The notes below the pieces were generated by a model. That model was given only the letters and a program-made list of their open reading frames with translations. It was not told the origin of the DNA and searched no databases. A program made the position numbers and the translations under genes. A stretch of 22,226 bases of DNA from JALZDI01 sp035557095. Its GTDB lineage: Bacteria; Actinomycetota; Actinomycetes; Propionibacteriales; Nocardioidaceae. The DNA lies in contig DATMEB010000059.1 of NCBI GenBank assembly GCA_035557095.1, forward strand, positions 1-22,226, given 5' to 3'. How positions within the stretch are numbered: position 1 is the stretch's first letter; the number at the start of each line of letters is the position of its first letter. Positions 15,645 through 22,006 of this stretch are shown here, one piece after another.

Positions 15645-16804
15645 TGCGCGCCGCCATCGTCGGCGGGGGGGTCATCGGCCTGTCGGTGGCCTGGCGGCTG
15701 GCCGACGACGGGCATGCGGTCGAGGTGTTCGACGATGCGCCGGGCACGGGTGCCTCGTACGCCGCGGCCGGCATGCTCGCGCCGGCCGGCGAGGCGTGGT
15801 TCAACGAGGACGCGCTCGTACGGATCGGGGCGCAGTCGCTGCAGATGTGGCCGGAGTTCGCCGCCGAGCTGTCGCGCGTCGCCGACCACGACGTGTGGCT
15901 GCGCCGCGAGGGCTCACTGCTCGTGGGCACCGACGAGGCCGACGCCGCCGACCTCGACCGCGTGCACGGTCTGCTCGAGCAGCACGGCCTGACGGCGGAG
16001 CGGCTCACGCGTCGCGAGGCCCGCCGGCTCGAGCCTGCCCTCACCACGTCGCTGCGCCGCACCGTGCTGGTGCCGGGAGACCGCAGCGTGCACAACCGCC
16101 GCGTCATCGAGGCGCTGCTGCGGGCGTGTGAGCGCGCCGGGGTCGGTGTGCGCCCCGAGCGCGCTGATGTGGTCGTCGACGAGCAGGGTGCGGCCACGGG
16201 CGTACGCGGACGTCAGTCCGGGGCGGTGCACGAGGCCGACGTGACCGTGGTGGCCGCCGGGTCGGCACTCTCGGGGGTCGAGGGCGTGCCCGCCCTGCTG
16301 CGCAGCGCGGTGCGGCCGGTCAAGGGCGAGATCCTGCGGCTGCACTCCTCGCAAACGCTCCTGCAGCACACCGTGCGGGCCCGGGTGCGCGGCGACACGG
16401 TGTACGCCGTCCCGAGGCCCGACGGCGGCATCGTCCTCGGCGCCACCAGCGACGAGCGCGACGACCTGCGTGTCACCGCCGACGGGGTCTACGAGGTGCT
16501 GCGCCGCGGCATCGCCGTCGTACCCGGGCTGCGCGAGTGCGAGCTGGTCGAGGCGACGGCGCGGGCACGGCCGGGCACCGCCGACAACGGACCGCTGGTC
16601 GGCGAGACCGGGGTTCCGAACCTGCTCCTCGCCGCGGGCCACTACCGCGGCGGGGTGCTGATGGCGCCGGTCACCGCCCTCGCCGTGACCTCGCTGCTGC
16701 GCGGCGACGCGGTCCCCGACACGGTCGCGCCGTTCACCCCGCTTCGCCTGACCGACCCACAACGCGCGAGCGAACCAGACCGGCTGACTGGAGCACCCAG
16801 ATGA
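15644..16804 (+). CDS. thiO: Glycine oxidase ThiO
   Basis: A 386-residue FAD-dependent amine oxidase of the DAO family. The dinucleotide-binding motif IVGGGVIGLSVAWRL is at about 5-19, ASYAAAGMLAP follows, and the C-terminal RPGTADNGPLVGE and GHYRGGVLMAP contain the family's conserved RPxTxDxxPxxG and G-H-x-R-x-G patterns. It oxidises glycine to iminoglycine (dehydroglycine), which ThiG uses for the thiazole ring; this oxygen-dependent route replaces ThiH. The ATG at 15644 overlaps thiE, and the stop overlaps thiS in ATGA (16801-16804). Confidence 0.93.
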   Translation: MRAAIVGGGVIGLSVAWRLADDGHAVEVFDDAPGTGASYAAAGMLAPAGEAWFNEDALVRIGAQSLQMWPEFAAELSRVADHDVWLRREGSLLVGTDEADAADLDRVHGLLEQHGLTAERLTRREARRLEPALTTSLRRTVLVPGDRSVHNRRVIEALLRACERAGVGVRPERADVVVDEQGAATGVRGRQSGAVHEADVTVVAAGSALSGVEGVPALLRSAVRPVKGEILRLHSSQTLLQHTVRARVRGDTVYAVPRPDGGIVLGATSDERDDLRVTADGVYEVLRRGIAVVPGLRECELVEATARARPGTADNGPLVGETGVPNLLLAAGHYRGGVLMAPVTALAVTSLLRGDAVPDTVAPFTPLRLTDPQRASEPDRLTGAPR

Positions 16805-17001
16805 CGATCCGCGTCAACGGCCAGGAGCACGCCGTTGCCCCCGACCAGAACATCGACGACCTGCTCGCCTCGTTGGACCTGCCCCGGCGTGACGTGGCCG
16901 TGGCGCTCGACGGCGCGGTGGTGCCGCGTTCGCACTGGCAGGTCACCCGGGTCCCCGACGGCGCCGCCGTCGAGGTCGTCGCCGCGATGCAGGGAGGCTG
17001 A
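16801..17001 (+). CDS. thiS: Sulfur carrier protein ThiS
   Basis: A 66-residue ubiquitin-fold protein starting MTIRVNGQEH and ending in the required diglycine (AAMQGG). The terminal glycine is activated by adenylation and carries sulfur as a thiocarboxylate to ThiG. No thiF is in the operon, so activation must come from a ThiF/MoeB-type enzyme elsewhere. The gene starts inside the thiO stop (ATGA), and thiG begins one base after its own stop. Confidence 0.95.
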   Translation: MTIRVNGQEHAVAPDQNIDDLLASLDLPRRDVAVALDGAVVPRSHWQVTRVPDGAAVEVVAAMQGG

Positions 17002-17002
17002 C

Positions 17003-17794
17003 ATGACCCACCCGAACCCCGACCCTGGAGAGCCGCTGAAGGTCGCCGACGCCGCGCTCGGTTCGCGGCTGTTCCTCGGCACGGGCGGCGTGCCCAGCCT
17101 CGACGTGCTCGGCGCGTGCATCGAGGCCTCCGGCACCGAGCTGGTGACCGTGTCGATGAGGCGGGTCAGCCCGTCGGCGCAGGGATCGCTGCTCGAGGTG
17201 GTCCGTGAGCACGGTGCCGCGGTGCTGCCGAACACGGCCGGGTGCTTCACCGCGCAGGACGCGGTGCTGACTGCGCAGCTCGCCCGCGAGGCGCTCGGCA
17301 CCAGCTGGGTCAAGCTCGAGGTCATCGCCGACGCCGACACGCTGCTGCCGGACACCGTCGAGCTGCTCGACGCCGCGGAACGCCTCGTCGACGACGGCTT
17401 CCACGTGTTCCCGTACACCAACGAGGACCTTGTGACCGCGCGCCGCCTGGCCGACCTCGGGTGCGCCACCGTGATGCCGCTCGGCTCGCCCATCGGCAGC
17501 GGCCTGGGAATCCGCAACCCGCACGCGATCGAGGCGATCTGCGCCGCCGTGGACGTCCCGGTGGTGCTCGACGCGGGCATCGGTACGGCATCCGACGCCA
17601 CGCTGGCGATGGAGCTCGGCTGCTCGGCCGTGCTCGCTGCAACGTCGGTGACCCGAGCCGACCACCCTGCCGGGATGGCCGCTGCGCTGCGGCACGCCGT
17701 CGAGGCCGGCTGGCTCGCGCGGCGCTCCGGCCGGATCCCACGGCGCGACTCCGCCCTCGCGTCCTCCCCGACCGAGGGCGTGATCGGGACATGA
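17003..17794 (+). CDS. thiG: Thiazole synthase ThiG
   Basis: A 263-residue TIM barrel that builds the thiazole phosphate from deoxyxylulose phosphate, iminoglycine and ThiS thiocarboxylate. The Schiff-base lysine is in SWVKLEVI (about residue 102). LFLGTGG, TVSMRRV, LPNTAGCFTAQDAV, VFPYTNEDL, VMPLGSPIGSG and VVLDAGIGTASDA are all family landmarks. GGGAGG precedes the ATG at 17003 by 6 nt. Its stop overlaps the next gene in ATGA (17791-17794). The C-terminal extension RRSGRIPRRDSALASSP is typical of ThiG tails. Confidence 0.96.
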   Translation: MTHPNPDPGEPLKVADAALGSRLFLGTGGVPSLDVLGACIEASGTELVTVSMRRVSPSAQGSLLEVVREHGAAVLPNTAGCFTAQDAVLTAQLAREALGTSWVKLEVIADADTLLPDTVELLDAAERLVDDGFHVFPYTNEDLVTARRLADLGCATVMPLGSPIGSGLGIRNPHAIEAICAAVDVPVVLDAGIGTASDATLAMELGCSAVLAATSVTRADHPAGMAAALRHAVEAGWLARRSGRIPRRDSALASSPTEGVIGT

Positions 17795-18423
17795 GCGGCG
17801 CGCTCGGAGCGCTGTCGCGGTTGCTGCTGCTCACCGACCGGTCCCAGCTGCCGGCCGGTCGAGACCTGACCGACGCGGTTCAGGCCGCGGTCCGGGGCGG
17901 GGCTCGCGCCGTCGTCGTCCGCGAGCGCGACCTCGAGGACCGCGAGCGGGCCGCGCTCGTGCACGACCTGCGCGAACTGCTGGCGCCGGTGGGCGGGACG
18001 CTGGTCGTGGCCGCCCCGGCGGTCGGCCGGCCCGACGGCTTGCACCTGCGTCGCGGAGATCCGCCGCCGCGGACGCGACCCGCGCTGCTCGGGCGCTCGT
18101 GCCACGACGCGACGGAGCTGGCGCGGGCCGCGGCGGAGGGCTGCGACTACGTCACGCTGTCACCGGTCGCCTCCACGGCCTCCAAGCCCGGCCACGGTCC
18201 GGCGCTGGGACGCGACCGGGTCGCCGACCTCACGCGGCGGGCCGGGGAGGCGCGCGGCCGGCGTCCTGCGGTGTACGCGCTGGGCGGCGTAACGCTGGAC
18301 GACGCGGGCGACTGGCTCGACGCCGGCGCCGACGGTGTCGCGGTGATGGGTGCGGTGATGCGCGCCGACGACCCGGGCGCCGTCGTCGAGGAGCTCCTGC
18401 GCGCGCTGGCGGTGGCCGCATGA
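17791..18423 (+). CDS. Second ThiE/TenI family protein, possible thiazole tautomerase
   Basis: A 210-residue TIM barrel of the ThiE/TenI family. The ThiE substrate motifs have changed: where ThiE has Q-x-R-x-K this protein has VVVRERD, and the NDR/DDR motif is lost. GRSCHD (GRS-x-H) resembles the GRSVH motif I recall for TenI, whose histidine takes part in tautomerising the thiazole carboxylate phosphate. DYVTLSPVASTASK and VYALGGV keep the phosphate-binding end. This points to TenI rather than a second ThiE; automatic annotation may still call it thiamine-phosphate synthase. It overlaps thiG (ATGA) and thiD (ATGA, 18420-18423), so it is an integral part of the operon. Confidence 0.78.
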   Translation: MSGALGALSRLLLLTDRSQLPAGRDLTDAVQAAVRGGARAVVVRERDLEDRERAALVHDLRELLAPVGGTLVVAAPAVGRPDGLHLRRGDPPPRTRPALLGRSCHDATELARAAAEGCDYVTLSPVASTASKPGHGPALGRDRVADLTRRAGEARGRRPAVYALGGVTLDDAGDWLDAGADGVAVMGAVMRADDPGAVVEELLRALAVAA

Positions 18424-19334
18424 GCAACCGAAGCGTGAGCGCGGAGCTCGCGACCGAAGCGCGAGCTGCGAGGGAGCAGGCATTGCAGCGACGGGCGAGC
18501 TGCGAGGGAGCAGGACGAGTTAAGGGCCCGCCCGTCGCGATGACCGTCGCCGGCTCCGACTCCGGCGGCGGGGCCGGCATCCAGGCCGACCTGACCACGA
18601 TGGCCGCCCTCGGGGTGCACGGCACCAGCGTGCTCACCGTGGTCACCGCACAGAACACGGTGGGCGTCCAGGCACTGCACCCGCTGCCGGAACACGTCGT
18701 CGAGGACCAGCTCGCCAGCCTGCTCGCCGACCTGCCGCCCGGCGCGGTCAAGTGCGGCTTGCTCGGTACCCCCGGCCTCGTCGGCACCGTCGCCGACGCG
18801 GTGGCACGCGGCGCGCTACCGCGCCCGGTCGTAGACCCGGTCCTGGTGGCGACCAGCGGCGACCGGCTCACCTCCGGCGACACGGGCAGGGTCGTGTCGG
18901 CGTACGTCGAGACGCTGCTTCCGCGCAGCGCGCTGGTCACCCCGAACACCGACGAGGCCGCGGTCCTGCTCGGCGGTGGCGCGGTCGACTCGCTGGAGGA
19001 CCGGCGCAGCGCGGCGAAGGCGCTGCTCGCGCTCGGGCCCGACGCGGTGGTCGTGACCGGCGGCGACCCGCAGGGCGACTGCGTGGACGTGTACGCCGAT
19101 GCCGACGGGCTGGAGGAGTGGGCCGAGCCGGCGGTGCCTACCGAGAACGACCACGGCACCGGCTGCACCTTCTCCGCCGCCGTCGCGGCCTACCTCGCGC
19201 ACGGCCACGACCTGCGCAGCTCGGCCCGGCGTGCCAGGGCGTTCGTGCGCGAGCGCCTCGAGGCCGGCCGGACCTGGGACCTCGGCGCCGGTCATGGGCC
19301 GGTCGCGCACACCTACGCCGCCCGCCGCATCTGA
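18420..19334 (+). CDS. thiD: Hydroxymethylpyrimidine/phosphomethylpyrimidine kinase ThiD
   Basis: A 304-residue ribokinase-fold kinase that phosphorylates HMP and HMP-P. Motifs: MTVAGSDSGGGAGIQADL, QNTVGV, VVDPVLVATSG, VTPNTDEAAVLL and the anion hole/catalytic DHGTGCTFSAAVAAY. The listed ATG overlaps the preceding stop (ATGA), in keeping with the operon. This start gives 40 residues before the conserved core, encoded by a repeat-rich segment (18440-18520) unlike normal ThiD, which starts just before AGSDSGG. ATG 18540 would give a standard 264-residue enzyme but has no ribosome binding site at proper distance. It is the last gene of the operon; a candidate sRNA and a terminator follow. Confidence 0.92.
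   Translation: MSNRSVSAELATEARAAREQALQRRASCEGAGRVKGPPVAMTVAGSDSGGGAGIQADLTTMAALGVHGTSVLTVVTAQNTVGVQALHPLPEHVVEDQLASLLADLPPGAVKCGLLGTPGLVGTVADAVARGALPRPVVDPVLVATSGDRLTSGDTGRVVSAYVETLLPRSALVTPNTDEAAVLLGGGAVDSLEDRRSAAKALLALGPDAVVVTGGDPQGDCVDVYADADGLEEWAEPAVPTENDHGTGCTFSAAVAAYLAHGHDLRSSARRARAFVRERLEAGRTWDLGAGHGPVAHTYAARRI
18445..18514. repeat. Repeat/palindrome segment inside the 5' end of thiD
   Basis: The 20-bp sequence GCGAGCTGCGAGGGAGCAGG is present twice without mismatch (18461-18480 and 18495-18514, 34-bp period). AGCTCGCG (18445-18452) and CGCGAGCT (18460-18467) form an 8-bp inverted repeat with a 7-nt spacer. The whole is rich in GCGAG/GAAGCG words of the type seen in dispersed actinobacterial intergenic repeats. 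It keeps the thiD frame open, so it seems to have been absorbed into the protein. Confidence 0.8.
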
Positions 19335-19376
19335 CAGGCGCCACAGAATGAGTCCGATACATCCTGAGACGGGGGG

Positions 19377-19406
19377 TTGACCTGTACGTAGTCGCTTGAC
19401 TACGGT
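19377..19406 (+). promoter_or_regulatory. Promoter-like sequence between thiD and csp
   Basis: TTGACC (19377-19382) and TACGGT (19401-19406) are 18 nt apart and point rightward, where there is no coding gene before the terminator. GTAGTC (19388-19393) and GACTAC (19398-19403) form an inverted repeat across the spacer and the -10 box, a possible operator. Confidence 0.55.
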
Positions 19407-19412
19407 GCGTGA

Positions 19413-19490
19413 AACCCGGATTCCTCCGGGGCATAGATGTGGCGGTGGCCCGAACCGCAGGGGGGTTCGGGCCACCGCCACAATCTTTCT
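19413..19490 (+). ncRNA. Candidate small RNA of about 75-80 nt
   Basis: A transcript from the promoter-like sequence would start near 19413 and end in the T-rich stretch after 19482. It would contain a first hairpin, CCCGGA-TTCC-TCCGGG (19415-19430), whose TTCCTCC stretch is complementary to Shine-Dalgarno sequences, and the strong terminator hairpin. No convincing reading frame exists. Expression is not shown; the segment may be only the 3' UTR of thiD. Confidence 0.4.
19438..19482. terminator. Strong intrinsic terminator shared by thiD and csp
   Basis: A perfect 19-bp stem, 19438-19456 with 19464-19482 (starts TGTGGCGGTGGCC), and a 7-nt loop. ATCTTTCTCTC follows on the plus strand, a reasonable T tract for thiD and the candidate sRNA. 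On the minus strand it lies 16 nt after the csp stop, so it probably serves both directions. Confidence 0.93.
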
Positions 19491-19497
19491 CTCAGGG

Positions 19498-19695
19498 TCA
19501 GGCCGGGACCACTTCGTCGGCCTCACGCCCCTTCGGGCCCTCGACCAGCGCGAACTCGACCGGCCAGCCCTCCTCGAGCGTCTTGTAGCCGTCGATCCGG
19601 ATCTTGGACCAGTGGACGAACACGTCGTCCCCGCCCTCCACGGCGATGAAGCCGTACCCTCGGTCGGCGTTGAACCATTTCACGGTGCCACGCAC
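19498..19695 (-). CDS. Cold-shock domain protein
   Basis: A 65-residue single cold-shock domain. RGTVKWFNADRGYGFI starts at residue 2, RNP1 is RGYGFIAV and RNP2 is VFVHW. It binds single-stranded RNA/DNA as an RNA chaperone. WSKI replaces the common FSAI after the RNP2 histidine, and the C-terminus is ADEVVPA. GTG at 19695 is chosen because it gives the usual Csp length and GGAG lies 9 nt upstream; the frame stays open further upstream, but the extension has no homology. The next minus-strand gene upstream is cysO, about 215 bp away. Confidence 0.93.
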   Translation of the reverse strand: MRGTVKWFNADRGYGFIAVEGGDDVFVHWSKIRIDGYKTLEEGWPVEFALVEGPKGREADEVVPA

Positions 19696-19846
19696 GTATT
19701 TGCACTCCAAAGAGTCGCGGAGCCCCACTCGCCGGGCCCCTGGCGGGGGCGAGGATAGTGCACCCCGCAGACCCCCCGTTTGGGCTATTGACCCTGTGTG
19801 ACGCACCGAATTACGTTGCCAGTACCTCGTGGGTGCGACGAGGCTT

Positions 19847-19879
19847 GACCGGGGTGCGAACAGTGTTCGTGCCCCGGTC
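19847..19879 (-). terminator. Hairpin terminator after the cysO-like gene
   Basis: GACCGGGGTGCGAAC (19847-19861) pairs with GTTCGTGCCCCGGTC (19865-19879): a 15-bp stem with two G-T wobbles and a 3-nt loop, about 30 bp after the cysO stop. A smaller stem, CCTCGT/ACGAGG (19825-19843), follows on the minus strand. The T tract is poor. Confidence 0.75.
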
Positions 19880-19909
19880 TCTTGCGTGGAGACTCTCTCG
19901 CGTGGCGGG

Positions 19910-20185
19910 TCAGCCGCCGGCGACCGCCGGGATCACCGACACCTGCGTGCCGTCGGGGGTCTTGGTGTCCAGCCCCTCCGCGAAGCGAACGTCCTCGTTA
20001 CCGACGTAGACGTTGACGAAGCGCCGCAGCTTGCCCTGCTCGTCGACCACGCGCGCACGGATCCCGGGGAAGGACGCCTCGAGCGACTCCAGCACCTCCG
20101 ACAGCGTGGACCCGTCGGCGGTCACCTCCGACTCACCCTGGGTGTAGGTGCGCAGGATGGTCGGCACGCGGACACTGACGCTCAT
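19910..20185 (-). CDS. CysO-like sulfur carrier protein (MoaD/ThiS family)
   Basis: A 91-residue ubiquitin-fold protein ending in diglycine (VIPAVAGG). VSVRVPTILRTYTQGESEV, LRRFVNVYVGNEDVRF and the AVAGG end closely resemble CysO of Mycobacterium tuberculosis, which carries sulfide as a thiocarboxylate to the cysteine synthase CysM. The mycobacterial partners mec and cysM are not adjacent here; thrC lies 35 nt upstream on the same strand. ATG 20185 has AGGAG 7 nt upstream. The protein could serve cysteine synthesis or another sulfur-transfer pathway. Confidence 0.88.
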   Translation of the reverse strand: MSVSVRVPTILRTYTQGESEVTADGSTLSEVLESLEASFPGIRARVVDEQGKLRRFVNVYVGNEDVRFAEGLDTKTPDGTQVSVIPAVAGG

Positions 20186-20220
20186 GCGGGGGCTCCTCCT
20201 CGGACGGGGTGGCGGCGGTG

Positions 20221-21492
20221 CTAGATGGCCGCTTTGAAGGCGGCGTACGTCGGCTCGATCGTGGCTGCCGGGCCGACCCGGTCGGAGATGGCGTCGAGCG
20301 TCTTGAGCCCGTCGCCGGTGTTGAACACGACCGTCTCGGCGTCGGGGTCGAGGCGGCCGGCCTCGACCAGCTTCTTCAGCGTGGCGACGGTGACCCCACC
20401 CGCGGTCTCGGCGAACACGCCCTCGGTGCGCGCGAGCAGCTGGATGCCCTCGCGGACCTCGTCGTCGGTGACGTCCTCGACCCCGCCGCCGGTGCGGTGG
20501 GCGACGTCGAGCACGTAGTTGCCGTCGGCGGGGTTGCCGATCGCCAGCGACTTGGCGATGGTGTCGGGCTTGACCGGCCGGACCACGTCGTGGCCCTGCT
20601 TGAAGGCCGCCGACACCGGTGAGCAGCCCTGGGCCTGGGCGCCGAAGATGCGGTACGGCGTCTCCTCGACCAGCCCGAGCTTGACCAGCTCACCGAAGGC
20701 CTTGTCGACCTTGGTCAGCTGCGAGCCCGAGGCGACCGGGATCACGACCTGCTCCGGCAGCCGCCAGCCGAGCTGCTCGGCGACCTCGAACCCGAGGGTC
20801 TTGGAGCCCTCGGCGTAGTACGGCCGGACGTTGACGTTGACGAACGCCCAGCCCTCCTCCTCGCCGGCGATCTCCGAGGCGAGCCGGTTCACGTCGTCGT
20901 AGTTGCCCTTGACCGCCACGAGCGTGCCGCCGTACACCGCGGTGGTGATGACCTTCGGGGTCTCCAGGTTGTGCGGGATGAACACCACGCTCTTCATCCC
21001 GGCCCGGGCCGCCGCCGCGGCCACGGCGTTGGCGAGATTGCCGGTCGAGGGGCAGGCGAACACGGTGAGCCCCAGCTCGCGGGCCGCCGACAGCGCCATC
21101 GCGACCACGCGGTCCTTGAAGGAGTGCGTGGGGTTGCCCGAGTCGTCCTTGACCCACAGCCGCTTCAGACCCAGCTCGCGGGCGAGGTTGTCGGCCCGGA
21201 TCAGCCGGGTGAAGCCGGGGTCCATCTGCGGGAACTTCGTGACGTCGGGCGGGACCGGCAGCATCGCCTGGTAGCGCCAGATGTTCTTGGGCCCGGCCTC
21301 GATCTGCTCACGGGTGACGGCCGGGAAGTCGTAGCCGATCTCCAGCGGGCCGAAGCACTCCTCGCAGGCGTAGAACGGGCCGAGTGCCTGCTGGTGGCCG
21401 CATTCGCGACAGACCAGCGCGGTCGCGTTGCCGAACGCGCCCTCACGCAGACGGCCGGGAGAGTTCTGCAGGGTCACGCTCGCTGCGCTCAA
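20221..21492 (-). CDS. thrC: Threonine synthase ThrC
   Basis: A PLP enzyme (423 residues from the listed start) that turns O-phosphohomoserine into threonine. The N-terminus has a zinc-ribbon-like CRECGHQQ...CEECFGP; the PLP lysine is in NPTHSFKDR; CPSTGNLANAVAA and ASGSQLTK contact the cofactor phosphate and substrate. The TTG at 21492 is chosen because GGAGG (21502-21498) ends 5 nt before it; GTG at 21477 (418 residues) begins nearer the conserved part but is 20 nt from that site. A SAM-I riboswitch directly precedes the ribosome binding site. The cysO-like gene follows 35 nt after the stop and is probably co-transcribed. Confidence 0.94.
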   Translation of the reverse strand: MSAASVTLQNSPGRLREGAFGNATALVCRECGHQQALGPFYACEECFGPLEIGYDFPAVTREQIEAGPKNIWRYQAMLPVPPDVTKFPQMDPGFTRLIRADNLARELGLKRLWVKDDSGNPTHSFKDRVVAMALSAARELGLTVFACPSTGNLANAVAAAAARAGMKSVVFIPHNLETPKVITTAVYGGTLVAVKGNYDDVNRLASEIAGEEEGWAFVNVNVRPYYAEGSKTLGFEVAEQLGWRLPEQVVIPVASGSQLTKVDKAFGELVKLGLVEETPYRIFGAQAQGCSPVSAAFKQGHDVVRPVKPDTIAKSLAIGNPADGNYVLDVAHRTGGGVEDVTDDEVREGIQLLARTEGVFAETAGGVTVATLKKLVEAGRLDPDAETVVFNTGDGLKTLDAISDRVGPAATIEPTYAAFKAAI

Positions 21493-21504
21493 GAGGGCCT
21501 CCTC

Positions 21505-21666
21505 CTCATCTTCCCTGGGCCGACTCTCGGACCAGGACGGACGTGGCACCTGATCAGTCGGACGAGGCTGGTCATTTGGCCTCGCGGGCTGCACGGTCTT
21601 GACTGCAGCAAGCTGACTGGTTGCCGGGGCTTCGTCGGGCCGTATCCCTCTGCCCCTCTGGATGAG
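21505..21666 (-). ncRNA. SAM-I (S-box) riboswitch upstream of thrC
   Basis: On the minus strand the core is recognisable: CTCATCCAGAGGGGCAGAGG, then ACGGCCCGACGAAGCCCCGG, CAACCAG, and later GATCAGGTGCCA. P1 closes with CTCATC (21666-21661) and GATGAG (21510-21505). P4 can form from CCTGGTCC and GGCCCAGG. The 3' strand of P1 runs straight into GAGGAGG, the thrC ribosome binding site, so SAM probably controls translation initiation. No terminator is seen between aptamer and start. Confidence 0.92.
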
Positions 21667-21674
21667 CTGGGCCC

Positions 21675-21703
21675 ACCCTAACCAGCCGTCTCGCATGTCG
21701 TCA
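21675..21703 (-). promoter_or_regulatory. Promoter of thrC
   Basis: On the minus strand TGACGA (-35, 21703-21698) and TAGGGT (-10, 21680-21675) are 17 nt apart. The start would be near 21668, two bases before the aptamer, which supports the call despite the poor -35. Confidence 0.55.
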
Positions 21704-21757
21704 TCCGAGTCCAGCATCCGAGACTCGGCGTCTCGGTGCCGACCGACCGGGCCGGGG

Positions 21758-21776
21758 CCTCTGCGACCCGCAGAGG
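21758..21776. terminator. Short hairpin upstream of thrC
   Basis: CCTCTGCG (21758-21765) pairs with CGCAGAGG (21769-21776), loop ACC. It shares its last two bases with the larger hairpin on its right, so the two cannot both be complete. Confidence 0.5.
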
Positions 21777-21821
21777 ACGGCCCCGGTTCAGCTGAACTGC
21801 TCAGCTGACCCGGGGCCGTCC
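21775..21821 (-). terminator. Long hairpin, likely terminator of the otsB-side transcript
   Basis: GGACGGCCCCGG (21775-21786) pairs with CCGGGGCCGTCC (21810-21821). After one mismatch, TCAGCTGA (21788-21795) pairs with TCAGCTGA (21801-21808), with a 5-nt loop. It lies about 25 bp after the stop of the gene fragment and before the thrC promoter, the place for a terminator of minus-strand transcription. The T tract is poor. Confidence 0.75.
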
Positions 21822-21845
21822 CACAACAGGTGAGACGGAGGAAAC

Positions 21846-22003
21846 CTACTTCACGCCGAAGGGCTCGAAGTCGAAGGTGTCCGCATTGATGACCAGAGCG
21901 TCGACAGCGCCGGAGAAGCGAAGTCACGGCCCTTGGTGATGCCCACGGTGACGATCGTCGGCGCGTCCCCACCGTCGTCCAGTGCCGCCTGCAGTAATTC
22001 TGG
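21846..22003 (-). pseudogene. Frameshifted 3' remnant of an unrecognised gene
   Basis: After the otsB stop, one frame reads ELLQAALDDGGDAPTIVTVG then ITKGRDF (about 22000-21920). The neighbouring frame continues with FSGAVDALVINADTFDFEP then FGVK and a TAG at 21848-21846. Adding a single base near 21920 would join them into one smooth protein end. The start is missing because otsB occupies the upstream DNA. It is a 5'-truncated, frameshifted remnant, or the shift is a sequencing error. I cannot name the family. Apart from this, the 514 bp between otsB and thrC hold only the hairpins, promoter and riboswitch. Confidence 0.5.
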
Positions 22004-22006
22004 TCG

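Noticed and set aside
16642..18105. Long minus-strand open frame opposite thiS/thiG
   Set aside because: Composition is Ser/Arg/Ala-rich without motifs; the thi genes on the plus strand explain the region.
19696..19806. Longer cold-shock protein starting at 19806
   Set aside because: The extension has no homology, and GTG 19695 gives the family length with a suitable ribosome binding site.
21493..21972. Upstream extension of the thrC frame to 21972
   Set aside because: It would translate the SAM-I riboswitch and the hairpins, and shows no homology before the zinc-ribbon region.
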